DNA from: an uncultured Ruminococcus sp. | GTDB taxonomy: Bacteria; Bacillota_A; Clostridia; Oscillospirales; Acutalibacteraceae | Assembly (NCBI GenBank): GCA_902798605.1 | Contig: CADBXH010000004.1 | Span: forward strand, 1-49,817 | Length of the DNA stretch: 49,817 bases | Direction: 5' to 3' | In this document: piece by piece, positions 43,898-49,817 of the stretch | Layout: the number at the start of each line of letters is the position of its first letter | How positions within the stretch are numbered: the first letter of the stretch is position 1 | Program-made: the position numbers and the translations under genes | The notes under the pieces: generated by a model | Told to the model about the DNA's origin: nothing | Databases searched by the model: none | Seen by the model: only the letters and a program-made list of their open reading frames with translations

Positions 43898-43983
43898 ATT
43901 TCAGCGCGGCTTGCCGCATTTAGCTTGCCATAGGCAAATTTAGCTCGCGTCAGCGAATTTAGCGTGCCGACGGCACATTTAGC
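43898..43983. repeat. Array of four small hairpins joined by ATTTAGC linkers
   Basis: Unit stems: GCGGC/GCCGC (43906-43917), TTGCC/GGCAA (43925-43937), TCGC/GCGA (43945-43956), GTGCC/GGCAC (43964-43976). After each stands an identical ATTTAGC (43918, 43938, 43957, 43977); the array opens with ATTTCAGC at 43898. The stems differ in sequence but each keeps its pairing, with a period of about 20 bp. The remaining DNA to 44141 shows no gene. Confidence 0.85.
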
Positions 43984-44141
43984 TTTTCATCTCTATGTGC
44001 AAAACCTACAAAATGACACGCCAAATTTTGGATTGCGGAAAGGGTGACAATATGGTAAAATAAAGAAAAGAATATTCGTAATTGTGCACTTTATGACGTG
44101 CCATTTCGATTATTAGTTTTTGAGATTGAGGAGGATTTTTT

Positions 44142-47100
44142 GTGAAAAAGAGGATTAGTAGTTTCACAGCGGTCTTATTAGCAGTTATACTGATTATATC
44201 TATGTTTTCAATCATACCTGCGCAGGCTGCAAGTGAAGATAACCAAAGCGTCGGCGCAACAAGCGGCACAACAGGTGATTGCATATGGACTTATGATCCA
44301 TCATCAAAAGTATTAACAATAAGCGGAAATGGAAGAATGGCTGATTATGATAGTTGGTACTATGATTTTGATTCCGATTCAATTGTAGGAGATAATATGC
44401 CCCCATGGTTTGATATTGGATACACAAAAGTTAATATTTTGTATGGAGTTCAAAACATTGGAAAAAATGCTTTTAACGAAGAAGCTCAGGCATCTTATTA
44501 TGGCGACTGGGAAAATCGATTGGGAAGTGTTACTATTGCAAACAGTGTAACAGAAATTGGAGAGTATGCATTTGAAAATTGTCACAACTTAAAACAAATC
44601 ACATTGCCAAATTCCATAAGTGTAATTCGCTATTACACTTTCGCTTGGTCAGGATTAACAAGCATTGAAATACCTGCAACCGTAAAAAGGATTGAGCCGT
44701 ACGCTTTTCGTGAATGCACAAATTTAGAAAGTGTAAGATTTAATTATGGGTTAGAAGAATTAACAGGAGGAGTTTTTGAAAACTGTAATTTAAAAAATAT
44801 TGTTTTACCAGATAGTTTATTATCAATATCAGAGCATGATTTTTATGGAAACAATGAATTAACAACACTTTTAGTTCCAGAAAGCGTATCAAGTATATAT
44901 AATGCTTTTGGGCGTTGCAATAAATTAACTATTAATGGATATAGCGGTTCATATGTTCAAGAGTATGCAGAAAGGAATTTAATTCCTTTCAAAGTTGTTT
45001 CAAAAAACATTTCACTGTGTGAAATAACGGCTACTCCATCCGTTGTAATATTTGATGGTACAACCAAATATCCTGATATTACAGTTAAAAATCGAGCAAC
45101 ACAAGTAATTCTTACACAAGGTAACGACTATTCTGTTAGCTATCCAAATGCAATATATCCAGGAAACTATACCGTTACAATTGTTGGCAAAGGAAAATAC
45201 TCTGGTTCAACTTTATGCACGTTTTCTATAATAGAAGCATCAAAAACCGACATTTCAACTTGCTCAATTATTCTAAGCCCAACATCATTTACATATGACG
45301 GTACAGCAAAAACCCCATCGGTAACTATAAAAGACGGCGAAATTGCACTGACAAATGGCACTGACTACAGTGTTAGTTATCCTAATGCAATAAACGTGGG
45401 AACTTATACCGTTACAATTACAGGCACGGGAAACTATGCTGGCTCAACTACAAGAATATTTTCCATCACAGAAGCACCCAAAACAGCTATTTCAAATTGT
45501 TCTGTTACGCTAAACCCAACTTCATTTACCTATGACGGATCAGCAAAGGCTCCAACCGTTACCGTAAAAGACGGCACAAAGACGCTTACAAACGGTACAG
45601 ACTATAGCGTAAATTGCCCTAACGCAGTAAATGCAGGAACTTACACCGTTACAATTACCGGAATGGGGAATTATATCGGCTCTACTACAAGAACATTCAC
45701 GATTACTTCTCCCAAGCAACAGTTTGTCTGGGGAAGCGATAATTATAATTTCTTGAATTCTGCACCAACTTATTTTCCGTATTCAAAATACAGAGATCAA
45801 ATTAACAATGTGTATGCCAGCAAATTAAAAAAGAATCTTACAAATTCGGAATATCAGGTAATATTTGAGGGCACATGGTACAGTGATGCGTGGTTAGATG
45901 AAAACTGGGGAGGCTCATGCTACGGTATGTCCTCAACAACATTATTAGCAAAGGAAGGATTATTACCATATTCGTCATATCAATCAGGTGCGACAAAACT
46001 ACATGATTTTGGATATCCAAAAAATAATTCCAATTTGCTTTCGTTAATTACATATTATCAGATGTTACAGGTAAAAGATATTATCCAGCAACAATATAGA
46101 ACCGTACCAAACAAGACTAACAAAGAAAATATAACGAACTTGATTTCTTTATTAGATAAAAACACAACTGTTTTGGTTGGATTCCAAAAAGCAGGCTGGG
46201 GCGGTCACGCTATCCTTGCAACAGGATACGAGTACGGTAGTTGGACATGGAACGGTATTTCGTATCAAGGTTGTATAAAGATATGCGATCCTAATGCGGC
46301 AACAGCATACAACACGAGATATAATATCTATTTTAATACAAGTTCGTATAACTGGACAATCCCCGGGTATTCAAACATGACCTCAACCGCGGGAGCTAAA
46401 TTCAACTATATCGGCGCGAATGTTAATGAGATAAATAAAGGTGGATATTTATCAGGAACGTCAAATCAAAATAGCGAGGATTTTGTTGCCAGAATTGACG
46501 CGCATAAAATCTCAGATAACCGTTCGGTTTCAAAAGTTGTTAATTCAAACGGATATTATATGAATCAGAGTTCTTTGCCCGGTGAGATCGTTGAGGATTA
46601 TTCTTATATACTCGGCAACGAATCAGAGGGAACGATAGGATATAATTTATATGATTCAAACGCGTCTTATAAAGTTTCTCAGAGTAATGCCGAGACTTTG
46701 CAGCTTACAATGGATTATGAGAATTGTTTGCTCAGCGGTGGTTCATTAGCCGGAACGTCCGTGATATTTGATAAAAACGGTTATGTTGAGGTTAACGGTG
46801 AGTCGGCAGTTTATAACCTTTCTGCAACGTTCGATTCAGATTATCCGACAGACTGGTTTACAATTCAGGCTAGCGGTTATAACGCAAATACTGCTTCGCT
46901 TAGGATGGTAGATAACGGTTATGTTTTGACGGCAGATAATCTTGAAAAAGTTACTGTAAAGGCAAACAATAGAGAGTTCACAGCACAGACAAAGTTCTCA
47001 ACCGACTATACATCCGTATTTATCTATGAAATAGACGAGGAAACTATCGGATTAAAGGTAGACACCGACAATAACGGTACATATGAAACAGAGCTTGCCG

Positions 47101-47324
47101 CTTCTGATGATACTGCTATCATCGGCGACGCAAACGGCGACAATTCTATCGACGTCCTCGACGCTACAGTTGTACAGAAGTATTCGGTTGGCAGGGCAGA
47201 TCTTACCGAGGAGCAAATTGATCTTGCCGACGTAAACAACGACGGCGTTGTGGATATCCTCGACGCGGCGGAAATCCAGAAATTCGCGGCAGGCAAAATC
47301 ACCGAATTCAAGAAAAAAGCATAA
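44142..47324 (+). CDS. Secreted LRR / Ig-like / papain-type peptidase / dockerin protein
   Basis: 1060 residues. Signal peptide (VLLAVILIISMFSIIPAQAA); BspA-like leucine-rich repeats (about 45-285, e.g. VTEIGEYAFENCHNLKQITL); three Ig-like repeats of about 77 residues (288-522, each with TYDGxAKxPxVT and NxGTYTVTITGxGNY); a cysteine-peptidase domain with C593 (GGSCYGMSS), H689 (WGGHAILATGYE) and D716 (ICDPN) as the likely triad; a beta-rich part; and a C-terminal dockerin (about 994-1057, GDANGDNSID and ADVNNDGVVDILD). GTG 44142 follows GAGGAGG. DNA from about 44240 to 46350 is clearly more AT-rich than neighbouring genes, while the dockerin end is not, suggesting acquired DNA joined to a resident dockerin. 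Confidence 0.88.
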   Translation: MKKRISSFTAVLLAVILIISMFSIIPAQAASEDNQSVGATSGTTGDCIWTYDPSSKVLTISGNGRMADYDSWYYDFDSDSIVGDNMPPWFDIGYTKVNILYGVQNIGKNAFNEEAQASYYGDWENRLGSVTIANSVTEIGEYAFENCHNLKQITLPNSISVIRYYTFAWSGLTSIEIPATVKRIEPYAFRECTNLESVRFNYGLEELTGGVFENCNLKNIVLPDSLLSISEHDFYGNNELTTLLVPESVSSIYNAFGRCNKLTINGYSGSYVQEYAERNLIPFKVVSKNISLCEITATPSVVIFDGTTKYPDITVKNRATQVILTQGNDYSVSYPNAIYPGNYTVTIVGKGKYSGSTLCTFSIIEASKTDISTCSIILSPTSFTYDGTAKTPSVTIKDGEIALTNGTDYSVSYPNAINVGTYTVTITGTGNYAGSTTRIFSITEAPKTAISNCSVTLNPTSFTYDGSAKAPTVTVKDGTKTLTNGTDYSVNCPNAVNAGTYTVTITGMGNYIGSTTRTFTITSPKQQFVWGSDNYNFLNSAPTYFPYSKYRDQINNVYASKLKKNLTNSEYQVIFEGTWYSDAWLDENWGGSCYGMSSTTLLAKEGLLPYSSYQSGATKLHDFGYPKNNSNLLSLITYYQMLQVKDIIQQQYRTVPNKTNKENITNLISLLDKNTTVLVGFQKAGWGGHAILATGYEYGSWTWNGISYQGCIKICDPNAATAYNTRYNIYFNTSSYNWTIPGYSNMTSTAGAKFNYIGANVNEINKGGYLSGTSNQNSEDFVARIDAHKISDNRSVSKVVNSNGYYMNQSSLPGEIVEDYSYILGNESEGTIGYNLYDSNASYKVSQSNAETLQLTMDYENCLLSGGSLAGTSVIFDKNGYVEVNGESAVYNLSATFDSDYPTDWFTIQASGYNANTASLRMVDNGYVLTADNLEKVTVKANNREFTAQTKFSTDYTSVFIYEIDEETIGLKVDTDNNGTYETELAASDDTAIIGDANGDNSIDVLDATVVQKYSVGRADLTEEQIDLADVNNDGVVDILDAAEIQKFAAGKITEFKKKA
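45007..45708 (+). repeat. Three tandem Ig-like repeats within the dockerin peptidase gene
   Basis: Units about 231 bp long start near 45007, 45248 and 45479. Protein copies share FDG/YDG, a GxDYSV block and YTVTI.GxGxYxGST. Copies 2 and 3 are closest to each other, suggesting recent duplication. Confidence 0.8.
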
Positions 47325-47333
47325 GATTTATTC

Positions 47334-47361
47334 AATTAACAATTAACGATTAACAATTAAC
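47334..47361 (+). repeat. 7-bp tandem repeat
   Basis: Four units AATTAAC, AATTAAC, GATTAAC, AATTAAC directly after the dockerin peptidase gene. Confidence 0.75.
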
Positions 47362-47366
47362 AGTAG

Positions 47367-47396
47367 TGGCGACCCTTGCGGTCGCCATTATTTTTT
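47367..47396 (+). terminator. Rho-independent terminator of the dockerin peptidase gene
   Basis: TGGCGACC / GGTCGCCA stem with a CTTGC loop, followed by TTATTTTTT. Confidence 0.88.
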
Positions 47397-47404
47397 CGCT
47401 GTCG

Positions 47405-47422
47405 GTCGTGGCGACAACAACG
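47405..47422 (+). repeat. Degenerate third copy of the dispersed repeat core
   Basis: GTCGTGGCGACAACAACG here against GTCGTGGCGACGACGGCG at 12454 and 43844 (15 of 18 identical), again just after a terminator. Confidence 0.5.
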
Positions 47423-47435
47423 AAGAAATAACGAC

Positions 47436-47530
47436 CTGTCATACTGAGCGTGAGCGAAGTATCCCATACCTCTTTAACTAACGTAAGTGGTTAATCCGTG
47501 AGATTCTTCGGCAGAGCCTCAGAATGACAG
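47436..47530. mobile_element. MITE-like palindromic element
   Basis: The left end CTGTCATACTGAG and right end CTCAGAATGACAG form imperfect inverted repeats of about 28 bp (also CGAAG..ATC / GAT.CTTCG) around a 40-bp centre. It has no coding capacity. Elements with this end sequence are familiar in bacterial intergenic DNA, but I cannot name the parent transposase. The rest of 47325-47850 is terminator, repeats and promoter. Confidence 0.6.
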
Positions 47531-47658
47531 CGCTTTTTGTTATGCACATTTAATGCTTCCCCTAAAGCTAAAGCGTCAGGTAAATCCACCAAATCAATAA
47601 AACTATTTACCGCGAAAATGCTAAAAATAAAACGATAAAGCTCAAAACAACAGAGTAA

Positions 47659-47702
47659 AACACGATTATTATTCTATTATGTAATAATGGTCGTGTTTTT
47701 TT
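47659..47702 (+). terminator. AT-rich terminator-like hairpin
   Basis: AACACGA...TTATT paired with AATAA...TCGTGTT, followed by TTTTTTT. It lies between the MITE-like element and the glgB-like promoter. Confidence 0.6.
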
Positions 47703-47757
47703 GGTTATTTTTTATAAAAAATACACTAAAAATTAGTTTGAAAATTTTTGAATTTGC

Positions 47758-47786
47758 TTGAAATTACCATAAATTTTTGGTATGAT
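47758..47786 (+). promoter_or_regulatory. Predicted promoter of the glgB-like gene with dyad in the spacer
   Basis: TTGAAA at 47758-47763, 17-bp spacer, TATGAT at 47781-47786. The spacer holds TACCA-N8-TGGTA, a possible operator. Confidence 0.6.
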
Positions 47787-47850
47787 ATATATTAGATATA
47801 AGTATTAGTATGCAATAGTAGATTTTAATTTGGCTTTAGGAGTTGGATTT

Positions 47851-49726
47851 ATGAATTACAGCTTCAATGATGACCGCAGTGTGCCCAAACGTTTTTTTGA
47901 GGGCGACGCCGCGACTGCCTATGAATACTTCGGAGCTCACCTCGAAAGCCGCAACGGAAAAAAGGGCGCGTGCTTCAGAGTATGGGCACCGAACGCCCTA
48001 AGCGTTTCGGTGGTGGGCAGCTTTAACAACTGGAACAAAAGCAATGATCATATGAGCAAGACCGAGGACGGTATTTGGGAGCTCTTTATCGAGGGTGACC
48101 TCAAAGGAGAATCATACAAATACTGCATCGAGACCCCTTGGTTTGAAAAAATAATGAAATCCGATCCCTTCGCTTTTTATGCCGAGCTTCGCCCCGACAA
48201 CGCGTCGATTGTCTCCGACCTTTCGGATTACGACTGGCAGGACGGCGAGTGGCTTGAGCACAGAAGGACAACGGATTCATTAAAAGCTCCGATGAACATT
48301 TACGAGGTTCACGCGGGCTCCTGGAAGCGCAACGAGGACGGCAGCTTTTACACCTACCTCCAGCTTGCGGACGAGCTTGTGGCGTATCTAAAGGATATGC
48401 ACTACACCCACGTTCAGTTTATGCCGCTTATGGAGCACCCGTTTGACCCCAGCTGGGGCTTCCAGACTACGGGCTACTACGCCGCTACCTCGCGCTTCGG
48501 CACTCCGCAGGAGCTTATGGTCTTGATAGACAAGCTCCATCAGGCAAACATCGGCGTTATTATGGACTGGGTACCCTCAAACTTCCCCAAGGACAGCTAC
48601 GCGCTCGAGCGCTTTGACGGTACTCCGCTCTTTGAGAGCGAGGATCCCAAGCTCGGCGAGCGTCCGTCATGGGATACCTGCCTGTTCGACTTCACAAAAC
48701 CCGAGGTCATCAGCTTTTTGGTGTCCTGCGCGGTGTTCTGGATAAAAACCTACCACATCGACGGTTTGCGCGTCGGCGCGCTGTCGTCAATGCTCTACCT
48801 TGACTACGGCAAGGAAAAGGGCGAGTGGGAGCCGAACAAGTTCGGCGGCAAAGAAAACCTTGAAGCTATCGACTTTGTAAAACGCCTAAACACGGCAGTT
48901 CATATGTTCTGCGAGGGCTCGCTTATGTTCGCTGAGGAGACCACCTCTTGGCCTAAGCTGACCCACAAGCTCGAAAACGGCGGACTCGGATTTGACTACA
49001 AGTGGAACCGCGGCTGGATGAACGATATGCTCAACTATATGACGCTCGACCCGCAGTGGAGACCGTTCAACCACGACAATCTGACGTTCAGCTTTTTCTA
49101 CGCGTTTTCCGAGCACTTTGTCCTGCCGGTATCGCACGACGAGGTATCGCCCGGCAAGGGCTCGATACTCAGCAAAATGCCCGGCAATGACGGCGACAGG
49201 CTCGCGGGACTCAGGGCGTTCATCACCTATATGTTCGCGCATCCCGGCAAAAAGCTCATCTTTATGGGCACTGAGATCGGTCAGCTTGAGGAATGGGATG
49301 TTGACGGTATCGTTGACTGGGAGTTCCTCGACAGCAAAAACCACGCCCAGCTCCAGGTCTTTTTCAGAACGCTCAACAAGTTTTATGTTGACAACAAGCC
49401 GTTCTATGAGCGCGACAAACAGCGTTATCGCGTTCAAGCGCACGGACGAGAGCGGTAACGAGATCATTGCGGTTTGCAACTTCAGACCGATAAAGCACGA
49501 AAAATACTCGATCGGCGTGCCGGTATGCGGCATTTACGACGAGGTGTTCAACTCCGACGCCATTGAGTTCGGCGGTTCGGGAGTAACTAACGGAATGGGT
49601 CTTGAACCCGACCTTATGAAAATTCACGGCTGCAATCAGGGACTTTCTCTTACCCTGCCGCCTATGGGCGTCATCTACCTAAAATGCAGGCAGCAGTATG
49701 GTAATCAGACAGAAATCCCTGAATAA
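47851..49726 (+). pseudogene. Degenerate glycogen branching enzyme-like protein (GlgB-like), frameshifted
   Basis: The first frame (47851-49458) gives 535 residues: CBM48-like N-terminus (FRVWAPNALSVSVVGSFNNW), GH13 barrel (HVQFMPLMEHPFDPSWGFQT, GLGFDYKWNRGWMNDML) and HDEV. The region II motif is DGLRVGALSSMLY where GlgB has DGLRVDAVASMLY: the Asp nucleophile is Gly309 (codon GGC at 48775). In region I the conserved His of DWVP.HFP is Asn244. The AEE acid/base motif (362-363) and D430 remain. Near 49425 the frame breaks; the C-terminal part (TNSVIAFKRTDESGNE, FGGSGVTN, LPPMGVIYLK) continues in another frame to 49726, with about 15 expected residues missing at the joint. It is upstream of glgC. 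ATG 47851 has AGGAG. Confidence 0.85.
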
Positions 49727-49765
49727 ATACAGAAAGAATAAATTTATTATATTGGAGGTATTTGC

Positions 49766-49817
49766 ATGCAAATGTTCCCAAAACAGGAAGTAGTGGCAAT
49801 GCTGCTTGCCGGCGGCC
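49766..49817 (+). CDS. glgC: Glucose-1-phosphate adenylyltransferase, first codons
   Basis: Only 17 codons are in the window (MQMFPKQEVVAMLLAGG). The KQEVVAMLLAGG start matches the nucleotide-binding loop opening of GlgC, which makes ADP-glucose for glycogen synthesis. A TTGGAGGT ribosome-binding site lies upstream. The position right after a glgB-like gene fits a glg operon. Confidence 0.75.
   Translation, partial: MQMFPKQEVVAMLLAGG

Noticed and set aside
43898..43983. CRISPR array
   Set aside because: The constant unit is only 7 nt and the variable parts are self-complementary, not spacer-like; no cas genes nearby.
1..49817. tRNA, rRNA or known riboswitch
   Set aside because: I saw no cloverleaf with a terminal CCA-type end, no rRNA sequence and no recognisable riboswitch core in any intergenic region; a covariance-model scan would be needed to exclude small RNAs.

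Overview
The window looks like chromosome of a mid-GC, Gram-positive gut Clostridium of the Ruminococcus (R. bromii-like) type. The evidence is the gene content: a secreted type I pullulanase carrying starch-binding modules and a dockerin, other cohesin- and dockerin-bearing proteins, a GlgB/GlgC-type glycogen locus, pyruvate phosphate dikinase, and Clostridia-style ribosome-binding sites with many GTG and TTG starts. This assignment is inference from protein families; no 16S rRNA, tRNA or other RNA gene was found.

Layout. 1-5443 holds housekeeping genes: a cut-off dCMP deaminase, the TrkA/TrkH potassium system, an ApbE flavin transferase lipoprotein, a radical SAM protein and a small DUF6514-like protein. 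5692-8317 is an ABC-2 type transporter operon. 8603-12367 is the dockerin pullulanase. 12787-23241 is a compact run of 18 co-directional phage structural genes: terminase, portal, prohead protease, capsid, connectors, and PBSX-like LysM/baseplate genes. I see no integrase, repressor, replication, sheath, tape-measure, tail-fibre or lysis gene. It sits between the pullulanase and a secreted X25-like protein. 23458-31654 is accessory and rearranged: the X25-like gene and a Big_2 membrane protein run tail to tail into each other, then come a heterodimeric ABC exporter, an ECF sigma factor fused to an anti-sigma-like membrane segment, and a cohesin/dockerin protein without an N-terminus. 31844-41459 is core metabolism and repair (ppdK, a GlmU-type nucleotidyltransferase, prs, pth, a DUF1624 membrane protein, mfd). 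41574-47324 encodes a PrsA-like lipoprotein, a repeat-rich surface protein and an AT-rich dockerin cysteine-peptidase/LRR protein. 47851-49817 carries a degenerate glgB-like gene followed by the start of glgC.

How the genes fit together. The secreted dockerin and cohesin proteins (8603-12367, 29609-31654, 44142-47324) would work outside the cell in an amylosome-like assembly. PpdK and glgC belong to intracellular carbon handling. The GlgB-like protein has lost the GH13 nucleophile (Gly at residue 309) and is frameshifted near its C-terminus, so it is a pseudoenzyme or decaying paralogue. The best candidate for an undescribed system is the minimal phage-particle cassette. It encodes packaging, capsid and baseplate-hub functions without the genes of an autonomous phage, and could be a gene-transfer-agent-like or domesticated particle.
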